The notes below the pieces were generated by a model, which was given only the letters and a program-made list of their open reading frames with translations, searched no databases and was not told the origin of the DNA. A DNA stretch of 25,950 bases, from positions 1-25,950 of the forward strand of contig VDMD01000236.1 in the NCBI GenBank assembly GCA_007026445.1, read 5' to 3'. This stretch comes from Schizophyllum amplum. Its lineage: Eukaryota > Basidiomycota > Agaricomycetes > Agaricales > Schizophyllaceae. Within the stretch, counting starts at the first letter, position 1; every line of letters starts with the position of its first letter. The position numbers and the translations under genes are program-made. Positions 16,054 to 25,950 of the stretch are shown here, one piece after another.

Positions 16054-18954
16054 TTAGATCGCGCCGACAATTTTGACAGAGACAGTGGACGCTTGAGCGG
16101 TGTCGACCTGATTGTACTACGCATTTAGCTAAAAGGGACTGGCGCTATGGCTAGAGTACTCACCTCATTCGACAGCTCCGACAGCCACTTGGTCTGCTGA
16201 GCCCTGTACTTGGCGAATTCTTTCTTCAGATGGGCGATCGTCTGCTCGTCAAGATGCTTCGCTGCCCGCAGCGAGCCCACTTCGCTCTGCGCACTCGACA
16301 ACGCGACCTTGGTCTGCTGCAGCGTATCCTCAAGCGCCGCCTTGCGTGCCTTCTCCGTCTCCGCAAGCTTGTTCACTGTCGCCAGCTCATCAAGGACGGC
16401 GTTGTGCTGCTGGAGCGAGGTTTCCAGATCGGTGGAGATGGCTGCAAGACGAGCGTCTCGTTCGGCGACCGCGTCGCGCAGTTGTTTGTTGCTTTCGTCC
16501 GCTATATCAACGCGCATGCGCAGGTCGACCGCCTTTGAGGCCTCCGCATCCCGCTCCTTTGCCGCAGAAGTAGTCTCCTCCCGAGAGGACCCCAATGCGT
16601 ATTCGAGCTCTTCGACCCTCGCTTGCGTAACCCACACTTTCCCTTCTAGCGTCGAAATTTGTTCCACAAACGCCTTCAATTGCGCTTGCAGCTCGTCCGC
16701 CTGGCGAGCTTTGACGGTGAGCTGGGCATCGCGGTCGGCAACCTGCGCAGTCGTCGCAGCCACCGCTCACGCTCCTCCTCGATATCCCGGTTCAAGCGCG
16801 CCACCTCCGTCTCGTAGGCATCGGCAACGGCCTGCAGGCGATCGCACTCACTGCGAAGCCGGTCACGGTCTGTCTCCAATTCCTGCATGTCCTTTTCCGT
16901 GGCCACGACCGCATCCTGAAGGGCCTGTAGCTGCTCCCGGAACTGACGTTGGACCTCCATCTTGGCCGTCAAGGTCCCTTCGAGCTCGCCAAAGAGACGC
17001 ACGCGCTCTGCATCGGCGGTCGCGAGTGCCAGCGTCAACTCATCTCTGGTCGCCATAGCGGCTGCCATACGCGCATTGAGATCAGCGAGGGCGCACTGTT
17101 GCTCGGAGACAGTGGTGTCCCGCGACACGAGAGTCTCCTGCAGCTCGTCCGCAGTGTCACGGAGGATCTGTTCCTGCTGCGCGGCGACCACACGAGCAGC
17201 CTCGTACTCTGCCGTCGCCTGTTCGCGCTTGCCCTGCAGTTGATCCAACTCCTGGTCCTTGGCGGCAATCATGCTCTCCATATCAGACACGCGACACCGA
17301 GCGTTTTCGATGTCGGCTTCGAGACTGTTTATGATCTGCTCGCGTGCAATGACCTTGTCCTCCAAAGCTTGCGTGCTTCTCTGCAGACGCAGTTCCGCCG
17401 CCGCCGAGGCGCTGCGCACATCGACCAACTCCTGATTCATTGTGGCCAGTTGCTGCTCAAGGCCCGCCATCTTGATGAGCGCGTCGCGCTCGGCCTGCGA
17501 CACCTCGTACGCCGATTCCTGCGAAGGCGAAAGCCCTTGCGAGCCAGCGTCCTGCGAAGGTTCGTATTGCGCCATGTCGATGTCCGCATGGTGATCGTCG
17601 CCGGGCTCGCTGGGCGCAGGAGTAGGCCTTTTCGACAGATGTGAGATGAAGGAGCCCGATTGGGTACGTGACATGCCCAGCGGAGCTCGAGGATCTACGC
17701 GACTGGCACCAAGCAGTCGCTTCGCTTGCGTCTGAGGCTGCGACTGCGCCTCAGCAGCTGGGGTACTTGGGGGCGAGATAGTGGGCATGTCCTCCACTGG
17801 GGTCGAGGGCGCGTTGGTTGGTCATCCGTGTCCATCGTGTTGCCCCGATCAGCGATGTTGTGAAGTCCGCCGACAGCACTGGCGGAGCCGAGCGTGAGTT
17901 GCTGCTCCAAAGCCTCGATGCGTTCACGATAATGCTGGGACTGCTCGCGCAGCCGGGCTTCCGTAGCATCATGGCCATCCTCGTCGTCCGACATCTGCGT
18001 TAGAGGCGAGTCGCTTCGAAGTGCCTGCTGACGCTCGGTGAGCTCCTCGATTTTAGCCAGCAACTAGATACGGGTATGTCAATAGACGGCAATTTCGAAA
18101 AGGGGGTGTCCTCACCTCTGCTTTGGTCATCCTCGTCAGGGCCTTCGGTCCCTGAGATGCCGCCGCCTGCGTGCCCATCGACCGGCGAGGAGCCCGAGAC
18201 GCGCTCGGCAAGGCTGCTTTAGACTTTCGTGGGCGCCCGTGGAACGACGAGGACGCTTGACAGGAGCGGATATACTATCACCTACATCAGCGTCGTCCGC
18301 GCCACTGCCACCAAAATGGACGCCTGATGGGCGGGACCGCTTGCGTGGACTGTGCGACACGAGTCGAATGAACATTTCTTGCGCAGCCGGCGACGTCGGA
18401 GGGCCCGTTGCTAAATTGAGAGATTTGCGAGCGGCAGTGAACCTGGGCGAATTGGCTTTCAATGCAAGGAAGGGTTGGTTGATGGAATGAGCGTACGTCT
18501 TCGTTGCTTGCGGTGTCACTTGTACGGTGGCAGGCTCAGGGCAATGCTCGAGCATACCCTCTGCGGTCTTCATGGAACGTGTTAGAGCGAGCAAGCACAC
18601 ATCGTTGCACAGACTCACCAGATCTTTGACGGCCTTGGCAATATAAGTGTTCGAGTGCGGTCCCATCTTGTCGCCCCTAGCCTCAGCCGCCTTGTGAACT
18701 GTCGGCAAGATCAACATGGACGGACATTCTACGGGCTGCCACCGACCTTGCGCTCTTAGGGATGCCATGTGAATGCCCCGGGAGCCCTTTCGATGCTCAT
18801 GTTGCAGCGTTGAGCACGCATCCAATACACCTAATCGCAAGCGTCAATATCTGCGTCAACGAGAAGTACCATGATGCTCACGTTCACGATATGTGTACTT
18901 TGCCTTGGATGGTGCCTTCGCCTTCGTAGCCTTTGTCGTCTTAGATGCGACCAT
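16054..18954 (-). CDS. long coiled-coil protein of unknown function
   Basis: I do not recognise this family. Exons are 18954-18882, 18830-18619, 18567-18116, 18063-16164 and 16107-16054, with introns of 51, 51, 52 and 56 bases. It starts MVASKTTKATKAKAPSKAK (basic tail), then RERVLDACSTLQHEH and a small globular part to about residue 95. This could be winged-helix-like, as in linker-histone-type domains, but that is a guess. A disordered basic stretch follows (SHSPRKRSRPSG, KRPRRS), probably nuclear-targeting. From about residue 245 there is mostly coiled coil: EELTERQQALRSDSP, then after a Ser/Pro/Gln linker some 500 residues of heptads (QLEDKV, ELDQLQGKREQ, AVAERDARLAAI). The end is VDTAQASTVSVKIVGAI. 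Three bases are missing (about 18228-18245, 17810-17822 and 16750-16775); restored, it is 897 residues. A nuclear structural or spindle role is inferred only. Confidence 0.75.
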
Positions 18955-19612
18955 GGAATCTGCAGAGTCTGCGTATAGAAGAGCTGGGATGAGCAGACAG
19001 CTAACAAATGTGGCTGGTGGTGGTTCGTGATCAAGTAGTGGTCTGGCAGGGACCAGGACCCTTGGAGCTTTGTGTAATGACACCGCGCCGCGCGGCTCCG
19101 GCACACGTGATCGCAAGTCAAGTTCAAGTTCGAGAACAATGGCCGAACTGGCGGCTCCGATATTTTCGTTGGAACCTCAGCTGAGCCTCAGAGTGCCCCC
19201 TTTGAACGTAGACAGAGGTCTATACCTGGCATTGAAAGCACCCTTCAATCGAGACAGGTGTCATCCCCTCATCGGTGGGAGCGGTGGTCATTCATTTTAA
19301 TCCATGAAGGGCAGACAAAGGCGATAAAGCCCAGGCGTCATACGCAAGGCGAATGCATGTACATACGATAGGAATGAATGGGAAGCCATGGGAAGGTACC
19401 ATGACATGCCGTAGCGACTTAGGTGCGGTGGACGCATGATGCAGTACATACGAAGGATGCGTCGTGTATGGCAGTGGCCGTCTTAGCTTGCCTCGCGCCG
19501 CGGTCGGGCGTTCGTGCCACTCTCTGGCCGCGGCTCATAATACCCGGAAATCAAGAGCTAGCCACAGCTTGCGATTTCAGAGCCCTGATGCACTTCCCAG
19601 ATGTATACAAGC
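18955..19612. other. intergenic region between two minus-strand genes
   Basis: About 660 bases lie between the start of the coiled-coil gene (18954) and the stop of the monooxygenase gene (19613). The left part should be the coiled-coil promoter. Short open frames (about 75 codons at 19070-19300 and 19423-19650) show no family features. Confidence 0.45.
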
Positions 19613-22004
19613 TTATGCACAAAACAGTGTACCTCCATCTTGTGCCCTGACTTGATAACTGAGGAATCCCGCAAAATAGGCCTCCACCTCCTTCCATGCT
19701 TGCACGCCACAGCCCTTCGCAATCACTCCGACATGCGAGTCTGGCCGCATGACTACAACCGCTCCCTCCGACCCTACCCCCCACTTCTCGTGCAGGGGAT
19801 GCTCAAGGATGTGACCGGCATCCGGATAGCTTTCGCGGTACGGCGACAGGGCGGGCTCATCGTCGCAGAAGAAACCGAGCGGCGCGAATATGTGTGACTT
19901 GCGCTCGGGAACCGTGAATGGGTGCAGCTTGGGCGCTAGGCCGTGCAGAATGACATCGCTGGTGCTCTCTGAAGTCGTGGCGACGACGACACGGAACAGC
20001 CCATGCGGTGACGCGTGATACGCACCGGTAATTTGCGGCACGGCGTTATAATCGTGGGTGTACAGTCTGCGGCCAGGTGGTACGGCGCCATCACTGCCAA
20101 TCGCCTGCCCCAAGTATAGGGGCATGCACACGGGCAGCGGCTTACAGGCCACGCTACCCGTATACTGTGCGAAGATCGATCCGGTGCTGGTGATGTAGTC
20201 ATCAAGAGCAACGAGGCGATCGGCAGCGTCCTCGGCCTCCAGGTCACCCGCGAGAACGAAGATGGTGAACCGACCGTCAAAACGGGGGATGACGGAGCTC
20301 AGCACCATGTCCGAGACGCGCGTCGCGGCGGCGGGTTTGAGGCGCGCACCGACGGTGAGGCCGGGGCGTCCGACCACAACTCGGTTTTGTCGTCGGCGCC
20401 GACAGCGAGGAAAGATGGGGAATAAGCGATCGTGGCACCCGGCTTGATACTGCGAGAAATCAATCTCGTTGAAGGGTGGAAAGACAGTGCAACCTAAACG
20501 CACGCAGAATAGCTCAACTGATACGCAAACAGGCGGTGAAGCCACTCGGCGCCTTTCTCTGACGAGAGACCGGCGACGCTGTGCTTCTCGAGACCAGCAT
20601 ACATGGCGACGAGTGTGCGATCGATGGTGATGAGCTTTTCGGCGACAGGGTAGCGCTCGGACGAGTACGTGGCGAGGATTGCGGGGTCGGCAAGACCCTT
20701 GACGACGTATGCGAGCTTCCAGCAGAGATTGTGCGCCTCCATGATCGCTGTGTTCAGCCCAAGGCCGGCTGAAGACCGTGAATAAGTTGAAGTCGAATTT
20801 AGGAAGATTTGAGTACTGACTTCGTGGCGAGTGGGTATGGCAGCAATCGCCGAGGAAGAACAGGCTATCGTCGTTGACGCTGTATGCATTGATGAGGCGC
20901 TGACTGACTGTATGGGGAGGCCATCAGCACGCGTCCCAATCGTACAATCAATAGCAGACGAACCATCGTAGGACGACCACCAGTTGACGTCGTCCCATTC
21001 CACGGTGTACGGGTGGAACATTTCTTTTATGATCGGAATTACATCCTCCTGCTGGACCTCAATCCGGTTCTGTTCTCGATCTGTATGTCGAATCTACACG
21101 ACGGTTTGCCATCTATTGGCTCCCGCGGGATGACTAGGATGATGCCCCTCTTCGAGCGGTTAACGCTGCGCGTAACGTGAGCGATAAACTCATAACTGCG
21201 TGGCAAGGGTACACACCAGACTCGCTCCAAATCCGGATGATTGCTGCGGACGCCCACAGCATCGAACACACACCATGTGATTGGCTGCAGTTCACCCTGT
21301 AGAGCAACACCCAATGGCTTGGCCCAGCGCCGTACGGCGCTTCTGGCACCGTCAGCGGCTATGACATACTTTGCTCGTATGTTGCGCGTCCCGCCAAGGG
21401 CAGAATCTTCCGTTTCAGCTGTGCTTTCGAGCGAGATCGCGTACGTATTGTCCGCCCGCTCCATGTCCACGAAGGCGGTATTCCATTGCACGGCGAGATT
21501 AGGATCATGTTGCTGGGCATCGCTAAGGAGGATATGCTCGACGAGCCCCTGCCGCAGGAGCAGGCAATAGTTTTTGTCGAAGTCGTATGCATGCGGGAAG
21601 AGACGCGCTGACGCGACGCGTTTGCTGTTCTCGCCGTCCATCTCCCAGTAAGCACGGCCAAAGATTTTCTTTGCTACGTGTTCGGCTTGCTCGATGGGTA
21701 TGCCGAGAGACTCGGTATAATCAGGAATAAATGACTGGCGCACGAAGGTTGTAACTCACTTGCCAAATTTCCATTACTCTCAACTGGATTGCGTCGCCTC
21801 TGCCGAACTGGTGGCTGGCGTAGTCAGTTGCGTCGCATATGAAGGTCTTGATTCCCATTCTAGCCAGCACAACGGCCGACATGATTCCTGCTGGACCTGG
21901 TACATGGCGTATGAGCAAACGATCGACGCGGGGCCAGGTACATGCTAACCAGCGCCGATGATAGCAACATCGTACGTCTCCTGGCCGCCGACATTGGCCG
22001 CCAT
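19613..22004 (-). CDS. FAD-dependent phenol 2-monooxygenase family enzyme
   Basis: A flavoprotein of the phenol hydroxylase group, which hydroxylates aromatic rings using NADPH and oxygen. Exons are 22004-21950, 21896-21760, 21710-20964, 20907-20821, 20768-20504 and 20449-19613, with introns of 53, 49, 56, 52 and 54 bases. FAD motifs are present: N-terminal Rossmann YDVAIIGAGPAGIMSA (split by intron 1), the DG segment KYVIAADGARSAVRRW and the GD segment LGDCCHTHSPRTGLGLN (split by intron 4). WDDVNWWSSYDVSQR precedes it, as in the family. The last 230 residues (SSVIPRFDGRFTIFVLAGDL ... VVVMRPDSHVGVIAKG ... YFAGFL) are the thioredoxin-like dimerisation domain. One base is missing near 21055-21090 and one in a G run at 20363-20366. 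With both restored the length is 709 residues. The substrate is unknown; lignin-derived or secondary-metabolite phenols are the usual guess. No pathway partners are adjacent. Confidence 0.9.
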
Positions 22005-22868
22005 GATGTGGTGCGAGTGGGGAATGAGATGACCTTCTCAGGCGCGGCCAGCGAGTCTTATAGTCACGGATTATGAGTGGGTTGGTCCTTGCCTACCGCG
22101 AGGCTTCCGCGTATAATGGGGGGTCCGTATTTGAAAACGGGGAGGCCAGAATGCGATGGCAACTCTCGGGGTCAATGTGCTTTCCGACGGATGCAAGGAG
22201 ATCGCACGCCTAGGCATTGCGCGTCCTTATTCCTCAGCGGTACATGATCAGTTGGAGAAGAGTCCGCCGCTCGATCGAGATTCGAGGGTCGAGGCAGACA
22301 TGAAGGACGTCCATATGTGGCTACAGAGATGCCAGTTGGCGCAGATGGGAGCGAAGAAGTTGAGCATGCGCGTTCCCGGAACGAATCAATAGAACATCGT
22401 CGATAGAAAGGCGTGCGGGCTGTGCGGCGAACCCAGGCGTAAGGATGCTGAGTCAAGGCAGGCTATACCTCCCCGTTGAGCAGATGAGAAGCTTTTTGCA
22501 TAATCATAGAGTGCAGGGCGGGTGTTTTTAGCCGCACTTGAAGTGCGGAGGGCAGCGACGGACGTGAAGTTGAAGATGCAATGACGAAGACTGGCCGCTC
22601 GGAAGCTCGATCCGGCCGATAGTCCCGATGTATAAAGCATGAATTCATGCAGCGGTCCCGCAAGTCTCTCCTTTGAGGTGCCTCTGAGTCTCACTGGCCC
22701 GGTGATTGGTAGGGATAAGGGAAGGCCTCAAGTGACAAGAACGCCTTGAGAACGCCTCAACCAGAAAATGCGGTTCCGGTCGGCAATACGGTCCGCAATC
22801 CGAAGCGATCGGGTTGTTCAATTTGAAGATTCCCATTGTTCTCTGTCAGCGCCATTGTACTTTGCAAG
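22005..22868. promoter_or_regulatory. divergent promoter region between monooxygenase and NOC4
   Basis: The monooxygenase starts at 22004 (-) and NOC4 at 22869 (+), so this 864-base block carries both promoters. Small open frames occur on both strands (longest about 100 codons, 22386-22694 minus) but show no family features. Confidence 0.5.
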
Positions 22869-25013
22869 ATGCCTCCCTCCCTACCACCTCCCTCCAAGAA
22901 GCGCAAAGTCCAGGAGAGCAAGAAAGTCAAAGAAATACAGCACCTTGAACAAGTCCTTACGGATGCCATCTCCTCCAACACTTCCCTGAACCCTCTCGCG
23001 GATCTCGTCGATCTCGCGTCCAAGGCATCGGACCCTCAAGATTGCTCAAAGGCAATATATGCGCTCTATCGTGTCTTTGTCCTACTATTCGGCCAGCGCA
23101 AACTCGAAGTAGATGGGGGCGAAGCAGCAGCGGCCGTAAAGACATGGATCCGCGACCAGATGAATCGCTATGTGAATGTCGTGGGCGCGCTGCTCAGGCA
23201 TGAAGAGAAAGTACTGCGGGTGCGTATCTATACTCTTATGCCGTACACGGTACTGACGTGAACACAGACGTCTGCTCTGCAAAATTGTTCTCCCTGCAGA
23301 AGCATCTCTCCTCTTCCATCTCCGCGCCTTCCAAGCCTCAGTTCCACGTATCACATTTCAAGAAGATTGTGTCTTTCCTGCTTCTGGCCCCCCAGAACAT
23401 TCTGCGCCCCTAGACCCGGACGTCTTGCAGGAGTTCCACGAGAAGTGGTTCAGCGAGAACGACGACATCCGATGGTTCTTTTTGCGCGAAGCCGCGTATG
23501 TGAACAATACGCACTTGCTTGCGCAATTCTCACATTTTTGTAGCACGCTTCTCAATACACATGCCGACGACAATGAACTCCCCGCCAATCTCCTCACCGT
23601 CCTCCAGCGCCTTACGACCTTTCCCACTGAACAGGCCGAGCTCAATTCCTGGTGGGTTTTCGAGCTCGGAGCGAAGCCCCCAAAAACGAAAAGAAGCAAG
23701 GCCGGCGCAGACGATGGCTCTGATGAAGAGGAGAAACCTGCTGGAGGCGACGAAGACGACGACGACTGGCGCAAATTCTTCGACGACGAGCCCGCTGCGA
23801 AGGACGCCAAGACGCCTCGGCCTCAGCCCGCCTACACAACATGACGATTCACCAGTCGCTGCACTCGCTCTCCTCACACCGTGCGGTGTTCACGCGCGCA
23901 TGGCTGACCCTTCTGCCCCGGCTGACGGTGCGCGACGACCCGGAGACGAGCCGCGCACTTGCAGTGCGCGCTCTGAACGTCATGCATCGGGGCGTGCTGC
24001 CGCATCTCACGCGCGCGGTTCTGGTCATGGACTGGATTGCGGCATGCGTAGACTACGGTGGCTCGCCAGGCTTGCTCGCGCTCAATGCGCTCTTCGTGCT
24101 GATGAAGGAGTACAACCTGGACTACCCATTCTTCTATACGCGATTATACGCGTTCTTGGACCGGGATGTGCTGCACTTGAAGCACCGGGCGCGGTTCTTC
24201 CGCATGACGGAACTCTTCCTCAGTTCGACGTGAGTGTCCGATGCTGTCAATCGCGGCATTCGAGTCTGACCGTTTTATTCAAATTCTGCAGTCATCTTCC
24301 AGCGACCCTACTGGCGTCATTCATCAAGCGCCTTGCGCGGCTGTCGCTCAACGCCCTCCCGCCGCCATCGTCATGGTTATCCCGTTCACCTATAACATCC
24401 TCAAGCGGCATCCGAAGCTCATGCCCATGATTCATCGAACAGATCACGATGGCGCGGAACAAGGTCAGTGTCACCGTCCTCTGCATACCTCGCCTCGTTA
24501 CTTGCACATCGTTTCGCCGGCTGCATCTCCCTCTTCGTCTTCTGGGTCATGCCTCTCCGTCCTCTTGATTTCCTCGTCCTCTGCATACCCCGTCACACAC
24601 GATTGACACAGGTCGCAGACCCTTTCCTCTCCGGCGAGCCAGACCCGCAGCTCACCCACGCGCTGGCGAGCTCGCTCTGGGAGCTCGCGACGCATCGGGA
24701 GCACTACCATGCCGGAGTGTCAACGTTGGCGAAGATATTCTCGGAGGCGTTCACGAAGCCGAGTTACGCGATGGAAGATTTCCTGGACCATACGTATGGA
24801 CGGTGAGTGGAATGAGGCAGTATACTATGCCTGGCATGTTGCTCATGTGTTTGTCGCGTAGCTCTTCGAGACGGAGGTGAAGCGCAGGATCAAAAAGGAG
24901 CCTGCTCTGGCTATCGAGCTCGGCAAAAACCTCGACGGGCTCTTTCCGGTTGTGCAGGAGGATCGGCCGCCGCTCGAGGCGGTATTGTGCAGGATTTGTG
25001 GGTGTTCGCGTAG
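22869..25013 (+). CDS. NOC4: Noc4, nucleolar complex protein (40S ribosome biogenesis)
   Basis: Noc4 works with Nop14 in the small-subunit processome and is needed for 40S maturation and export. Exons are 22869-23219, 23268-24229, 24292-24463, 24619-24802 and 24862-25013; introns are 48, 62, 155 and 59 bases. A basic N-terminus with SKKRKVQESKKVK looks like a nuclear signal. The conserved body contains LQEFHEKWFSENDDIRWFFL, an acidic insert (DEDDDDWRKFFDDEP), HRAVFTRAWLTLL, MHRGVLPHLTRAVLVMDWI, LALNALFVLMKEYNLDYPFF, AAIVMVIPFTYNILKRHP, SSLWELATHREHYHAGVSTL and FETEVKRRIKKEPAL, typical of the Noc4/CBF family. It ends DLWVFA before tag at 25011-25013. Six single missing bases are needed: 23281-23284 (A run), 23388-23393 (C run), 23827-23829, 24354-24356, at the 24862 junction and about 24981-24987. 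Restored, it is 608 residues, close to other fungal Noc4 proteins. Confidence 0.95.
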
Positions 25014-25241
25014 GCACGATACAATGTATCATCTGGCTAGCGAGTCCCTACCCAACCTACTAGCGAGCCCACCAGTGCAATCCCAAGCCATGATCTGCAC
25101 TTCCTGTAAGTGCTTTCCCAAGATGACGAGTCCGCTTGTGTTCCGACGACATATTCCGCGATGCTATACTGTTGATTGTCGCTGCTTCTGCAAGCGGCGG
25201 CGATGTCTGATGATTTGGCAGGTCGTCCACCGGTGTCGAGT

Positions 25242-25950
25242 CTACAACCATATCGCGACATTCTGCATGACCTCGACCTGGGCGACACGCCAAAGAAGTC
25301 CGTGATGAGGGCGCCGTCGACGGGCCGATTGAACAAATCGCTTCGAACGCCGGGGTGCGAGCGAATCTTCTCCACATCGTAATGGTCAAACTGCCAAACA
25401 ATTTGTTCAGGAAGAAGGAGAGCGAGATGCAATGCACACGTACGAAGTCTGCATCGTTAGAGGACTCGTCTTGTTGATGCCTTCGAGGTACTTCAGGACA
25501 TAGTGAGTGTAGCTGTCGATGACGGCTATTCCAAGGTCCGGGTCGTTCTCGTGCTGAGTAGACTGGTTTTAGGAGAAGTACGCAGATGCCAGAGGGGCAG
25601 ACGTACGGAGTACGAGTTTTCGTCTAACAGAGACGACCCCGTCGCGAGTATGTTCGGCGAGTAGAACTTCGAGTACATCGTGTTCGCCTGGCAAGTGTCG
25701 ATCATGAAGAAGATCTCGTTATACCGCCGCTTCTCGTGCATCTGCGCGAACGCCGGCGATGTCGAAGCGCGCTGATTTCCTCGGTGTCCTGGAACTTCAG
25801 GAACTCGTTCCCGCCGTGTCCGGTCATGTAAATGAATATGTTCGAGCGGTCATCCGTGAGTAGGCGCTTCGAGCGTGGCACGGATGGGTCTACTCTGCCT
25901 GTTGAAGTTGAGGGTTCGCACGACGTGTCAGACCGAGGGTGTGCTTACCA
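25242..25950 (-). CDS. GPI8: GPI8, catalytic subunit of GPI-anchor transamidase (5' end outside window)
   Basis: A caspase-like cysteine protease (C13 family) in the ER membrane complex that cleaves the C-terminal signal of precursor proteins and attaches the GPI anchor. Only the C-terminal part is present. The last two bases (25949-25950) belong to an upstream exon. Then exons are 25898-25607, 25553-25444 and 25390 to about 25242, with introns of 50, 53 and 53 bases. The catalytic pair is visible: His in IFIYMTGHGGNEF and Cys in FFMIDTCQANTMY. Flanking PRSKRLLTDDRSN, KFYSPNILATGSS and IAVIDSYTHYVLKYLEGIN match PIGK/GPI8 closely. Net one-base losses occur at about 25755-25780, near the 25444 junction and at about 25284-25292. 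After the last correction the frame stops at 25242-25244; without it the frame runs on to 25037. The gene converges on NOC4 with about 230 bases between. Confidence 0.95.

Noticed and set aside
16210..17644. Two long plus-strand open frames (about 280 and 230 codons)
   Set aside because: They lie opposite the heptad-rich coiled-coil exon, whose GC-rich codons keep antisense frames open; their translations have no domain character.
1..25950. Transposon, virus-derived element, CRISPR array or biosynthetic gene cluster
   Set aside because: I saw no transposase, reverse transcriptase or capsid motifs, no long terminal or inverted repeats, no repeat-spacer array, and no pathway genes around the monooxygenase.

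Overview
The window looks like nuclear DNA of a basidiomycete fungus, most likely an Agaricomycete. The protein genes are split by many short GT-AG introns, mostly 46-56 bases, with donors such as gtgagt, gtacgt and gtgcgt. Coding DNA is GC-rich and genes are packed on both strands. The contents (large F-box protein, small kinase-like protein, phenol-hydroxylase-type monooxygenase, fungal housekeeping genes) fit that group. I saw no tRNA, rRNA, CRISPR array or intact transposon.

Layout. 1-675: GC-rich, perhaps the 3' end of an unrecognised plus-strand gene. 1205-2058 (-): ribosomal protein uL16 (RPL10), five exons. 2937-3739 (+): short protein-kinase-like protein, two exons. 3740-5011: nothing assignable. 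5012-7246 (-): F-box protein. 7658-10572 (+): kinesin-10 type motor, many exons. 11413-12626 (-): conserved protein with a fold pattern like the Med25 ACID/SPOC barrel. 12627-14415: unresolved, perhaps broken exons. 14416-15658 (-): coiled-coil protein resembling the fungal kinetochore protein Sos7. 16054-18954 (-): about 897-residue coiled-coil protein of unknown function. 19613-22004 (-): FAD-dependent phenol-2-monooxygenase family enzyme. 22869-25013 (+): Noc4, a ribosome-biogenesis factor. 25242-25950 (-): 3' part of GPI8, the catalytic subunit of GPI transamidase, running off the window.

The genes do not form a pathway cluster. They cover translation and ribosome assembly (RPL10, Noc4), mitosis (kinesin-10, Sos7-like), GPI anchoring, aromatic hydroxylation and two fast-evolving fungal families. 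RPL10/kinase, F-box/kinesin and monooxygenase/Noc4 are divergent pairs. Kinesin/ACID-like and Noc4/GPI8 are convergent.

The strongest unexpected signal is that most conserved genes need single-base corrections. Wherever I could sign the shift outside the kinesin gene it is a missing base, and several sites lie in G, C or A runs (RPL10 1472-1475; Noc4 23281-23284, 23388-23393, 23827-23829 and 24354-24356; monooxygenase 20363-20366). With introns intact and essential genes hit, this points to uncorrected sequence error rather than gene death. The kinase, F-box and Sos7-like genes are nevertheless completely open, so the breaks are unevenly spread.
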